In this document: piece after piece, positions 26,755 through 39,470 of the stretch
Layout: every line of letters begins with the position of its first letter
Numbering within the stretch: the stretch's first letter is position 1
NCBI GenBank assembly: GCA_031271295.1
Contig: JAISVZ010000106.1
Span: 1-54,985, forward strand
Length of the DNA stretch: 54,985 nucleotides
Source: Clostridiales bacterium
Lineage (GTDB): Bacteria; Bacillota; Clostridia; Lachnospirales; WQUN01
Direction: 5' to 3'
Translations under genes and position numbers: made by a program
Notes under the pieces: model-generated
The model's database searches: none
Told to the model about the DNA's origin: nothing
Seen by the model: only the letters and a program-made list of their open reading frames with translations

Positions 26755-26783
26755 TTTAAAACAGTGACCGCTTAATTTAGACA

Positions 26784-26813
26784 ATAGTATCATAAAGGCG
26801 GATTTAGTGTCAA
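26784..26813 (-). promoter_or_regulatory. promoter of the secreted-protein operon
   Basis: A perfect TTGACA (26808-26813), 18-base spacer and TACTAT (26784-26789) on the minus strand, about 120 bases upstream of the VCBS-like gene. Confidence 0.65.
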
Positions 26814-26865
26814 CTCATTCATAGAAAGATATCTCAAAAATTATGATAATAAGTGGTAAAAGGTT

Positions 26866-27690
26866 TTACAATACGGAATAAAATTCATACAATTCCTTAA
26901 CCTTCCCGAAAATGCTGTGTCTTGGGAAGGACTGCTCCCACGGTTTTACGGAACCTGCGAAGTGTATTATAACGGGGCTGCCGTATTTGAATTCGAACAA
27001 CCTGTTTTCGTTTACGACGGGGCTGTAGTTATACATATAGCTGTCTATATGCATAATTTTCTCGTGAAATAGTACGTTTATTAAATCCTGGTCGGCAAAG
27101 CGGAAAAGCTGCGTGCTTGCAATAAGCTGCTGCGCCGCCTCGGCGGACGCAGAAATTTCGCGCATATAATCCAAATCCATCAGCATAACGCCCGAATTTA
27201 TATATTCCACATCAAGAGGAAGCCCAAGATGCAGTTTGTGAAAGAAAATATCCTTTGAAAAATTAAAAGGGTCTGTTGCGGCGGCAAAAATATAACGTTT
27301 TTCGCCTTCGGTCATGCTTAGGTTGTACAAATTTTCAAGCGAGCCGTTTATAATTACATCGCCGTCGAGATACAGCACACGGCTTACCTCTTCCGGAAGA
27401 TAATCCGTGCAAAACAAGCGGTAAAAAGCCTCCGGCGGATAAAACTCAGATTTTTTCGATATCTCCTTGTGTTCGCCTGTAACCAAATACGGAATAAACG
27501 CTGCGCCGTACCTTTGCGCCGTATCTGTAAGCAATTTAATATCTTCGCCGTCAAGCTCTGAATGAAGAGCATATACGGTTATTTCGCAGTGCGTATTATT
27601 CAAAATAAGCGAAGTAAGCATAACTCTAACCGGGTTTACAAAATTACTGTTAAGCGACACAAGCAGATTCATTGTTTTTTTATTTTCCAC
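26866..27690 (-). CDS. family 8 glycosyltransferase
   Basis: GT8 retaining glycosyltransferase of the LgtC/GspA type. It opens NLLVSLNSNFVNPVRVMLTS. The metal-binding DxD lies in RVLYLDGDVIINGSL near residue 108, EYINSGVMLMDL near 160, and the C-terminal HFAGSVKPW motif provides the second metal ligand. At 274 residues it is normal. It starts at GTG 27690, ten bases after the GT2/TPR gene, in the same operon. Cytosolic. The two transferases flank the giant collagen-like gene and are plausible glycosylating enzymes for its Thr-rich repeats, though that is inference. Confidence 0.93.
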   Translation of the reverse strand: MENKKTMNLLVSLNSNFVNPVRVMLTSLILNNTHCEITVYALHSELDGEDIKLLTDTAQRYGAAFIPYLVTGEHKEISKKSEFYPPEAFYRLFCTDYLPEEVSRVLYLDGDVIINGSLENLYNLSMTEGEKRYIFAAATDPFNFSKDIFFHKLHLGLPLDVEYINSGVMLMDLDYMREISASAEAAQQLIASTQLFRFADQDLINVLFHEKIMHIDSYMYNYSPVVNENRLFEFKYGSPVIIHFAGSVKPWEQSFPRHSIFGKVKELYEFYSVL

Positions 27691-27700
27691 ATTATCACCC

Positions 27701-29671
27701 CTATATCAGCGTTTTTACCAGCCGCGCAAGTTCGCTGTTTCCGGCGTCTTCGAAAAGTTTTACCAAATTGGCTGAATTTTTTTCCGAATCAATTCCTTTT
27801 GCAAGCAAAAGCCTATACGACTGAGCCGCCGATAAAACGCAGCCGCAGCTTTCAAAAACCTGCGCGGCTTTTTTGTGCGTTTCTAAAAGCAATTTCGTAA
27901 CCGGCCTTTTTTTGTCATTTTCATATTCTTTTTTGAAAACGGGCGGCGTTATATTTTTTAAGGCGCGTTTCTCCTTTTTGGGCGCGGCTTCGAAAACAGA
28001 ACCGGTGTTTATAACATCGTTTAAATCCACCGTTTCGTTTAAAATGGCGATTGATTCCTCGTAGAGTTTTTTTGCCTCCGCCGCCAAACTCCCCGTTGTT
28101 TTTTCCGCCGCAACTGAAATTATACTCAGCAGTTCCTGATTCGTAAGCCCTCTTTTTACGTGCGGCGCGGCGGTGTTATATGCCTCGGCGTACCGCTCTT
28201 GCATAATCAGCGCGTAAGAAAAATAATACGCGCTTATATAATCCCGCTTTGCGGCAACTGCCGCGTCCGTATCGTTTACAATATCCGCGTAGTTCATACT
28301 CGCCATGTTTTTTTCGGCTTTGTTGCGAAAATTCATGGCACCATCCGTTTCCTGTGCGCCAACAACGCTTGAATGACTGGTTTTGGGCATAATCGTTTCC
28401 GGCATAGCCGCGTTATCGAAAAGCTGTTTACGGTAGTCCTTCGATTCAAGAATAGTAAGCGTGGTGGTTGCAATATCAGGCCGTCCCGGTACGGCGGCGG
28501 ATTTCAGTATAGTTTCCGCGTCTTTAACAGAGTGATCCTTTAAGGAATATAAAAGGAGCAGCATAGCTCTGCCGTCAAGTTCCGGAGCGCATTCCAAGGC
28601 GCGGTACGCGTAAAGGCACGAAGCTTTCCTATCCCCGCGCATATGCGCAATTTCCGAAGCCTGTTCATATATACTTGCTTCAACCAAACGCCTGTTTTGG
28701 ATTTCCAATGAAAACTCCATCGGCAGCTTGGGTTCAATTTCCTTAAACTCGCGAAAAAAAATATCGTCGCGGTATTTAAACCTTAGCTGATAATGCAAAT
28801 CTGCTAACATTCCGTCCCGGCTTTTGGCAAAGCGGTTTTTAATTACCTTAAAGAGCTTGCTGTAAACCTCTTTTCTGCTGAATTTTTCACGCTTTAGCGC
28901 CGCCACATCCGCCGCGTGATAGTAATGCCTTAAAAAGCCCATAGGGGAGAACGCGATTGCGTCCGCAAGATGCTCGTGGTGCGCAAATACGTATAGGCAG
29001 TAATGGGAGGCCTTATCCAGGTCGTTCAGGAAAAAGGCTTCCCGCGTCAGGTAAATTGCGTTTAAATACCGCCTTAGCGGGTCGTCAAGGGTTTCGTGCT
29101 CCTCTTCCAAAATTTCAAGGTTGCGTTTAATTTTTTCCATTACAACACTTCGCGAATATCCCGTATGAACCATTGCATAATTATTTAAAAGCACCGAATA
29201 CGGATGTTCGCCGTTTTCAAGCACTGTCCCCTCATGTATTCTGCCCTTGTAATGAACGGCTTTTCTTCGAAGCAAGCGCTCTCTGATGCACAAATCCATA
29301 ACGTTGCCGCTTTCTTTTTCTATTTCTATTGAAGATAAACCAAATACGTCCGCTTTGGTTTCTTCAAACTGTTTAACTAAGTTATCACGGTCTGCGGCTT
29401 TAAGCGCCGGGTAAAAATACTCGTCCCCGTCTAAAAAAATAACAAATTCGCCTTTGGCAAGGGACAGCGCATAGTTTCGCGCGGCGGAAAAATCGCTAAT
29501 CCATTCAAAATGAAAAACCTTTGCGCCGCACTCTTTCGCAACCGAAACCGTTTGGTCTGTTGAGCCGGTATCCACAACAATAAGCTCCTGCGCACATTCC
29601 CTAACGCTCATAATTGAGGCTTTTAGCTGCTGCGCTTCATTTTTTACAATCCAACACGCCGAAATTTTCAT
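27701..29671 (-). CDS. family 2 glycosyltransferase with TPR-like C-terminus
   Basis: A GT2 domain occupies residues 1-~230: MKISACWIVKNEAQQL, ELIVVDTGSTDQTV, ISDFSAARNYALSLAKGEFV and the DxD in FLDGDEYF, followed by RIHEGTVLENGE. About 400 residues of helical TPR-like pairs follow, as in the SunS/TPR-GT2 group, usually acting on protein or surface glycans. I choose ATG 29671 because AAGGAG lies seven bases upstream; the open frame continues eighteen codons further without an SD. A TATAAT lies at 29730-29735 with a poor -35. Neighbours are a GT8 gene downstream and the collagen-like gene upstream. Confidence 0.9.
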   Translation of the reverse strand: MKISACWIVKNEAQQLKASIMSVRECAQELIVVDTGSTDQTVSVAKECGAKVFHFEWISDFSAARNYALSLAKGEFVIFLDGDEYFYPALKAADRDNLVKQFEETKADVFGLSSIEIEKESGNVMDLCIRERLLRRKAVHYKGRIHEGTVLENGEHPYSVLLNNYAMVHTGYSRSVVMEKIKRNLEILEEEHETLDDPLRRYLNAIYLTREAFFLNDLDKASHYCLYVFAHHEHLADAIAFSPMGFLRHYYHAADVAALKREKFSRKEVYSKLFKVIKNRFAKSRDGMLADLHYQLRFKYRDDIFFREFKEIEPKLPMEFSLEIQNRRLVEASIYEQASEIAHMRGDRKASCLYAYRALECAPELDGRAMLLLLYSLKDHSVKDAETILKSAAVPGRPDIATTTLTILESKDYRKQLFDNAAMPETIMPKTSHSSVVGAQETDGAMNFRNKAEKNMASMNYADIVNDTDAAVAAKRDYISAYYFSYALIMQERYAEAYNTAAPHVKRGLTNQELLSIISVAAEKTTGSLAAEAKKLYEESIAILNETVDLNDVINTGSVFEAAPKKEKRALKNITPPVFKKEYENDKKRPVTKLLLETHKKAAQVFESCGCVLSAAQSYRLLLAKGIDSEKNSANLVKLFEDAGNSELARLVKTLI

Positions 29672-29779
29672 AACGCCACTCCTTAACATGCCGCCCATAG
29701 AGTATTTATACTCCGCGCCTAACATTTCTATTATATGCGTAAATATCCCATTCGTTCACGCATAATCTTACGGAAAAGC

Positions 29780-29816
29780 CAAGAGAGCCTCCGGTATGAA
29801 GGCTCTCTTGTTTTTT
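29780..29816. terminator. terminator-like hairpin after the giant collagen-like gene
   Basis: An 11-bp stem (CAAGAGAGCCT with its complement) around a nine-base loop. The longest T-tract follows on the plus strand; on the minus strand an A-tract precedes it and CTTTT follows at a distance. It probably ends the collagen-gene transcript, less efficiently than a classic site. Confidence 0.6.
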
Positions 29817-29860
29817 GCTCTTTCCGCGTTTAAAGCGCCGCAGGTTTATTACTTAATTAA

Positions 29861-34486
<4,626 letters not shown>

Positions 34487-34692
34487 TTGCCCTGCCGGGT
34501 AAGTGCTGCTTGCCGCAGCGCTGTAGGTTGGAATTACGGGTGCCGTTCCTGTTGGGCCGGGTGCTCCGGCGGGGCCTGTAGCACCTTGAGAGCCGATTGT
34601 ATACGCACAATGTAATCTATCCTTTCATATCAAAAAAATAAACAGTTTTAACTTTATATTTTTAATATTTTATGTGAATTTTTATAAAACAC

Positions 34693-34721
34693 TTGAATGC
34701 GGTTAAACTTCATGATAGTAT
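34693..34721 (+). promoter_or_regulatory. promoter of the chemoreceptor gene
   Basis: TTGAAT (34693-34698), a 17-base spacer and TAGTAT (34716-34721), 90 bases before the chemoreceptor start. Confidence 0.55.
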
Positions 34722-34730
34722 TGTTAACTA

Positions 34731-34770
34731 AGAATATTTATTAAAAAGGGAGGTTTAAAATAAATATTCT
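34731..34770 (+). promoter_or_regulatory. perfect 12-bp inverted repeat in the chemoreceptor leader
   Basis: AGAATATTTATT (34731-34742) and AATAAATATTCT (34759-34770) flank a 16-base loop holding GGGAGG. Right after it lies a seven-codon frame (ATG 34771, ends TAA) and then the true SD. It could be an operator or an mRNA hairpin that hides a decoy SD. Confidence 0.5.
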
Positions 34771-34812
34771 ATGAAAATATCCGCGCGGCGGTAATACTGA
34801 GGAGGTAACAAT

Positions 34813-37086
34813 ATGAAATTGTATGGTAATTTGAAAATTGGTATGAAACTTTCTGTTGGGTTCGGGCTGGTTCTTGTTTTGTTGATTTGTATTGCGGGTT
34901 TTGCCGTATACACAGCAAATAAAATTGACGCCGATTATTCATACATGGATGAATACCCTTTAAACAGGCGTGCGTTATGGTCTGATGCCGAAACACAGTT
35001 CCATTTAATCAGACGTTCGGTATCTCATATGAGTTTCTTAGTAGGCAGGGACGGCTACGAAGAAAATGTTGCGCAAATGACCAGTGACGCGCAGGGCGCA
35101 TATACCGCTCTTATGGAAAATTTGAGGCAGCTTCGCGAATCGTTTGAAAAAGACAGCCGTTTTACCGAGGAAGATAGGGCGGCAAATATTAAAACAGTTG
35201 ATGAATTAAACGCAACATTAGTATCTTGGAATCAAAATTTAATTGTGCCCGCCAGCGAGGCTTTCCGAGTGGGAGATATTGATCTTGCCATGATTATTTT
35301 CAGCGAAAATACTTGGATAGCCGCAGGCGTTCTGGATATTATACACGAGAAATTTACGCAAGCAACCACTATCGCCGCGGATTTAAGCCGTGAAACAACG
35401 GAAAGTTCGGAATTTTCCGTAACGATACTGCTTGGCGCCGCGTTTGGAATTTTTGCTATAGGCATATTTCTTGCCCTTTCTACAACACGGATTATAACCA
35501 AACCTATAGACCGGCTTGTTACGCTTGTTGGTGAAGTTGCGGACGGACGGCTTGATGTAAATATTGACCGCAGTAACACTTCCAAAGACGAAACAGGTAT
35601 TTTAACATCTAAAATAGTTACGCTGATTGATACTATTTTGCGGCTTATATCCAACCTTCAAGAAATGGGAAATAAATTAAAAGCCGGAGATATTGACGCA
35701 AGAGCTGACGAAAAGCTGTTTAACGGTAGCTATAAGGAAGTTGTGGAAAGCGTAAATAATATGATAGGCGATGCAATGAATGAAACATCCATGCTTATAA
35801 GCTGCCTTTCGGAGTTTGGCAACGGAAATTTCAAAGCCGATATAGCAAAGCTTCCGGGTAAAAAAGCGGCTATAAATGAGAGTATAGACATGCTTCGCGC
35901 AAACTTAGCAGGTATAGCGAATGAAATAAATTCCCTTGTTGGCGCTGCCGCCGACGGAAAGCTTGATATGCGCGTAGACTCGAATAAGTACAGCGGCGAC
36001 TGGACTAATTTGCTTGACCGGATGAACGCTCTTATGATAGCTATAGCCCAGCCGATTGAAGAGGCGTCTTCGGTGCTGTTAAAGGTTGCGGACGGAAATT
36101 TCGATTCAAAAATGGAGGGAGCGTACCACGGAGAGTTCCTTACAATAAAAACATCGGTAAATAATACGGTTTCCAACGTCGCCTCTTATATTGACGAAAT
36201 ATCGGAAGTTTTAAACGCCTTGTCTAACAACGACCTGAACCAAAATATCAAGCGCGAATACGTGGGCAAGTTCACAAATATCAAGGATTCGCTTCTTAAT
36301 ATTATTTCCACGTTCAACAAAGTTATTTCCGATATTCTTTCGGCTTCCGAACAGGTGGCGTCCGGTTCGCGTTCAATCTCCCACAGCAGTATGTCTTTGG
36401 CGCAAGGCGCTACGGAACAGGCTTCGGCGGTGGAGGAACTGAGCGCAACAATACATACTATAAACGAAAGTACGATGAAAAACGCGGACGACGCTAAAGA
36501 AGCCGAAAAACTTTCGTTCCAGTCTAAAGAAGGCGCAATAAAGGGAAATGAAGATATGGACAAAATGCTTAAAGCTATGAACGGCATTAAGGAATCGTCC
36601 AGCGGCATTTCAAAAATAATTAAAACCATTGACGATATTGCGTTTCAAACAAACCTTTTGGCGCTTAACGCGGCTGTTGAAGCGGCACGAGCGGGCGAAC
36701 ACGGCAAAGGCTTTGCGGTTGTTGCCGAAGAAGTACGAAACCTTGCCGGGCGCAGCCAAACAAGCGCGCACGAAACGGCGGAACTTATTGAGGAATCCAT
36801 CACTCGCGTGAACGAGGGTATGGATATTGCCAACGATACCGCCGGCTCGCTGAGGTTAATTATCGGCGGCGTAAGTGAGGTAAGCGAAATTATAACCGGA
36901 ATTAACGCGGCGTCGCAGGAGCAATCCCTCTCCATTAAGCAGGTTTTGGAAGGAATAAACCAAATTACGGAGGTTGTGCAAACAAACTCTGCCGCGTCCG
37001 AAGAATCCGCTTCGGCATCGCAGGAGCTTTCAAGCCAAGCCGAGGTGCTTAAAGGGTTGGTTGAGGTATTTAAGCTGAGAAAATAA
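34813..37086 (+). CDS. methyl-accepting chemotaxis protein with multiple HAMP units
   Basis: Transmembrane chemoreceptor of 757 residues. TM1 is at ~10-33; a helical ligand domain (four-helix-bundle type) runs to ~190; TM2 is at ~195-217. A HAMP domain follows (ITKPIDRLVTLVGEVADG), then at least three further HAMP-like units with VADG/AADGKLD/NNDL turns up to ~480, then the signalling coiled coil. The kinase-contact tip lies near residue 620-650 (FQTNLLALNAAVEAARAGEHG, FAVVAEEVRNLA). SD GAGGAGG precedes ATG 34813. It is solitary; no che genes are in view. Its end overlaps the convergent ATPase gene by 17 bases. Confidence 0.95.
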   Translation: MKLYGNLKIGMKLSVGFGLVLVLLICIAGFAVYTANKIDADYSYMDEYPLNRRALWSDAETQFHLIRRSVSHMSFLVGRDGYEENVAQMTSDAQGAYTALMENLRQLRESFEKDSRFTEEDRAANIKTVDELNATLVSWNQNLIVPASEAFRVGDIDLAMIIFSENTWIAAGVLDIIHEKFTQATTIAADLSRETTESSEFSVTILLGAAFGIFAIGIFLALSTTRIITKPIDRLVTLVGEVADGRLDVNIDRSNTSKDETGILTSKIVTLIDTILRLISNLQEMGNKLKAGDIDARADEKLFNGSYKEVVESVNNMIGDAMNETSMLISCLSEFGNGNFKADIAKLPGKKAAINESIDMLRANLAGIANEINSLVGAAADGKLDMRVDSNKYSGDWTNLLDRMNALMIAIAQPIEEASSVLLKVADGNFDSKMEGAYHGEFLTIKTSVNNTVSNVASYIDEISEVLNALSNNDLNQNIKREYVGKFTNIKDSLLNIISTFNKVISDILSASEQVASGSRSISHSSMSLAQGATEQASAVEELSATIHTINESTMKNADDAKEAEKLSFQSKEGAIKGNEDMDKMLKAMNGIKESSSGISKIIKTIDDIAFQTNLLALNAAVEAARAGEHGKGFAVVAEEVRNLAGRSQTSAHETAELIEESITRVNEGMDIANDTAGSLRLIIGGVSEVSEIITGINAASQEQSLSIKQVLEGINQITEVVQTNSAASEESASASQELSSQAEVLKGLVEVFKLRK

Positions 37087-38296
37087 TAGATTTCGCAGAT
37101 GTGTTGGGAGAGAGCAGCCAGTCTAACGCGTTTATTTGCCGTATGCCGTTGTGCGAGGTTTCCGGGTCGTCGTCAAGCGTTAGCAAATATTTTGGGTTAT
37201 GGTCGGATATACTGTCAAGCGGACGCAGTTCACGTGCAAGCGTACTTTCATCGCGTACGGTTAGCGCCGCTTGATAGTATGCAACACCGCCTTCGTTAGC
37301 GGCGACAAAATCCACTTCATGGCTGCCAACTTTTCCGATACGCACGTCGCAACCTCTGCGAAGAAGCTCAAGGTATACAACATTTTCAAGCGCCCGCCCC
37401 ATATCCGATTTTTGCGAACCTAAAAGATAATACCGCAGACCGATATCGGCCGCGTAATACTTTTCGCCCGTCTTTAGGTATTGCTTTCCCTTCACGTCAA
37501 ATCTGCCCGCTTTGTAAAAAATGAAGCTGTCGCAAAGCGCCTCTAAATAGCTGTCAACTGTGTGCGTTGATATCTTTCTGCCGCCGTATGTTAAAGTGTC
37601 TGCGATATTTTTCGAGTTGGTTATATTGCCAATATTGTCGAACATGAACCGTATCACACTTTCCAAAGCGGAAACGTCTGATATTCTTTTCCTGCTTACC
37701 ACATCTTTGAGCACTATCGAATTATAAATGCCGTCCAAATACGCCCTAATATCCTTTGAACTGTTTAGTTCCAACGTGTAAGGAAACGAGCTGTTTGTAA
37801 GGTAGGAGTTATATTTACGTTGCAAATCCGTTTTGTCCCCCTTTGCCGAAATATATTCGCTAAAGGATAGCGGCAGCATTTTTATCTCCACATACCTGCC
37901 TGAAAGCAAAGTGGCAAGCTCGCCAGACAATAAATAAGCGTTAGAGCCGGTAATATAAACGTCACAGTTTTTTTTTATAAACAGGCTGTCCACCGTGCGT
38001 TGCCATTCATCAACGTGTTGAATCTCGTCTAAAATAATGTAGTTCATTTTGTCGTTAATTAGCCGCTCTTTAATATAAGAATATAAAATTCTGCGGTCGG
38101 TTAAATGCTCATTATCGGCGTCTTCAAAATTTACAGAAATAATCTGTTGCTTGGAAACGCCGCTTTTTTTTATTTCATCTGTGAAAAGCTCCAGCAAAGT
38201 TGATTTCCCGCATCTTCGTATTCCGGTTACAACTTTAATAAGTTGTTTATCTTTGAAGCTGATAAGCTGCTGTAAATATTCTTCTCTTTTAATCAT
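37070..38296 (-). CDS. AAA-type ATPase with DUF4143 domain
   Basis: ATPase of the AAA_14/DUF4143 class, about 408 residues. Walker A is GIRRCGKSTLLELF near residue 28, Walker B is YIILDEIQHVDEW near 95, then ITGSNAYLLSGELATLLSGR and LSFSEYI. The C-terminal DUF4143 part holds KYYAADIGLRYYLLG, and a degenerate nuclease-like site (SHEVDFVAANEGGVAYYQ) in which the usual E/Q-V-K is lost. Start ATG 38296 has AGAGGTG six bases upstream. The role of the family is unclear; it is often linked to mobile DNA. A second, distinct family member lies beyond the recombinase (41263). Confidence 0.92.
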   Translation of the reverse strand: MIKREEYLQQLISFKDKQLIKVVTGIRRCGKSTLLELFTDEIKKSGVSKQQIISVNFEDADNEHLTDRRILYSYIKERLINDKMNYIILDEIQHVDEWQRTVDSLFIKKNCDVYITGSNAYLLSGELATLLSGRYVEIKMLPLSFSEYISAKGDKTDLQRKYNSYLTNSSFPYTLELNSSKDIRAYLDGIYNSIVLKDVVSRKRISDVSALESVIRFMFDNIGNITNSKNIADTLTYGGRKISTHTVDSYLEALCDSFIFYKAGRFDVKGKQYLKTGEKYYAADIGLRYYLLGSQKSDMGRALENVVYLELLRRGCDVRIGKVGSHEVDFVAANEGGVAYYQAALTVRDESTLARELRPLDSISDHNPKYLLTLDDDPETSHNGIRQINALDWLLSPNTSAKSIIFSA

Positions 38297-38361
38297 AACG
38301 AACACCTCTTCTTGAAGTGTAACGCAAAAAAATTACAAAGTCAACGAATTTTTGCAGTGCG

Positions 38362-38565
38362 TTGCTAAAAAATCGTTGCAAAAAAGCATATAGGAAGTAT
38401 CGGAAATTCATGCTGTTCGATATAACCTACGCCGAAGCCATCAGCGTGTTCTTTGCAGGCGGCAGAGGTGAGCGCGGAATTTTTACGTTACCTAAATTAC
38501 CCGCTCATTATATTGCTGACTTATACCTTTCAAAACTAAAAATGGAAATTAGAATGAGAGAATGA
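38362..38565 (+). CDS. small ORF or gene remnant
   Basis: A 67-codon frame whose last fifty residues (MLFDITYAEAISVFFAGGRG…PHYIADLYL-type sequence) have coding-like composition, but the SD is poor for either ATG (38362 or 38410). I do not recognise the product. It may be the end of a gene cut by rearrangement near the recombinase module. Confidence 0.22.
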   Translation: MLKNRCKKAYRKYRKFMLFDITYAEAISVFFAGGRGERGIFTLPKLPAHYIADLYLSKLKMEIRMRE

Positions 38566-39132
38566 TAGACAGGCCGAAAGTCTATTTTCTATTTTTTTGC
38601 GATTTACCTTAACGCCATTTTGTTTTTTCCTATAATTACAACGGATTTGTGGCTCCTGCAATTTGCTTTTCTTTGGATTGGGCGAAAATAAAAGAAAAAA
38701 TATTTCAGCTTGTTTTGTTTTTTTGCAGGTGGTATTTCTGCCTATTATAAAATTTTTTGATGATGCAGAGCATCTTCGGTATCATTAATTTTCGCCGAAA
38801 ACATTCGAAACTGATAACACGTACTTTTTTCACTCAATGTAAGTAATAGCTGTATGAAGAAGGATTCATTTACTACCATTTAAGTTCTCCGCAGCGCAGA
38901 GTTAAATTGCTACTTACGGAAAATGAAATTAGTCACTTTATTTTTCAAAGATGTAAAAATAGATGCGAAAGAGGATTCAGTGGCGAGTGTTTGAACAGTA
39001 ACCGGAAATGCGCAGAAATTAAAACGGATTTCTATTTTTATCTGCGGAATTAAATTAATAATGCAGTTGCCGCATTTTAAATTTAATTGATTCAACATAC
39101 CGTACAAGCGGCTGAACATACACTTTAGCAAT
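38566..39132. other. 570-bp non-coding, AT-rich, inverted-repeat-bearing region
   Basis: No convincing gene. It holds CGCAGA/TCTGCG (39011-39016 with 39041-39046) nested around AGAAAT/ATTTCT, and AATTAAATT/AATTTAATT (39048-39056 with 39080-39088). Composition differs from the flanking genes. It probably contains the promoter and perhaps the attachment site of the recombinase module. Confidence 0.4.
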
Positions 39133-39176
39133 GGCTGGTCGCGCGGAAAACCGCCGCGCTGCCAGCCTTGCATCCA
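39133..39176 (+). repeat. GC-rich hairpin repeat, copy 3
   Basis: GGCTGG-TC-GCGCGG, then a seven-base loop, then CCGCGC-TG-CCAGCC: a 12-bp stem with one 2x2 internal loop. It is homologous to the two tandem units at 49145-49237 and, like them, is followed at once by an SD (AAAGGAGGG). Confidence 0.8.
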
Positions 39177-39191
39177 AAGGAGGGATTGTGT

Positions 39192-39446
39192 ATGCTTACC
39201 GCCGAAACGTTAAACGAAATGAGCCAAGTGAACATAGCCGAAATTGATCCGCAAACTTTGGCGAATGCCGAAGAAATTTCCATAGATACCGAGCTTTCGC
39301 AGGCGGAAAAAATTGAACAATACTTGGAGCGCACCGGCAATCCGTATTGCTTTTTAAGCTGCTCCATGCCTGTGCGAATCCGCTTTGTAAGGGAAGATAA
39401 AACATTAAACCAAGCGCTGTTCGATTATTTCTCGCGGCTTGGCTGA
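39192..39446 (+). CDS. DUF6870-like small protein paired with serine recombinase
   Basis: An 84-residue acidic protein. Its pattern NIAEIDPQTLANAEEISID, then GNPYCFLSCSMPVRIRF, matches the small DUF6870-type proteins that commonly precede large serine recombinases in Clostridia elements. ATG 39192 has a strong AAAGGAGGG at seven bases and the hairpin repeat before it. The recombinase starts 24 bases after its stop. Biochemical role unknown; it may be an accessory or directionality factor, which is inference from position. Confidence 0.75.
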   Translation: MLTAETLNEMSQVNIAEIDPQTLANAEEISIDTELSQAEKIEQYLERTGNPYCFLSCSMPVRIRFVREDKTLNQALFDYFSRLG

Positions 39447-39470
39447 AAACAGCAAAATGGAGAGTGATAT

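Noticed and set aside
34666-34674. Sigma-K-like -10 (CATAAAATA on the minus strand) for the giant collagen-like gene
   Set aside because: The -35 AC element is missing at the right distance; too weak to annotate, though sporulation control would fit.
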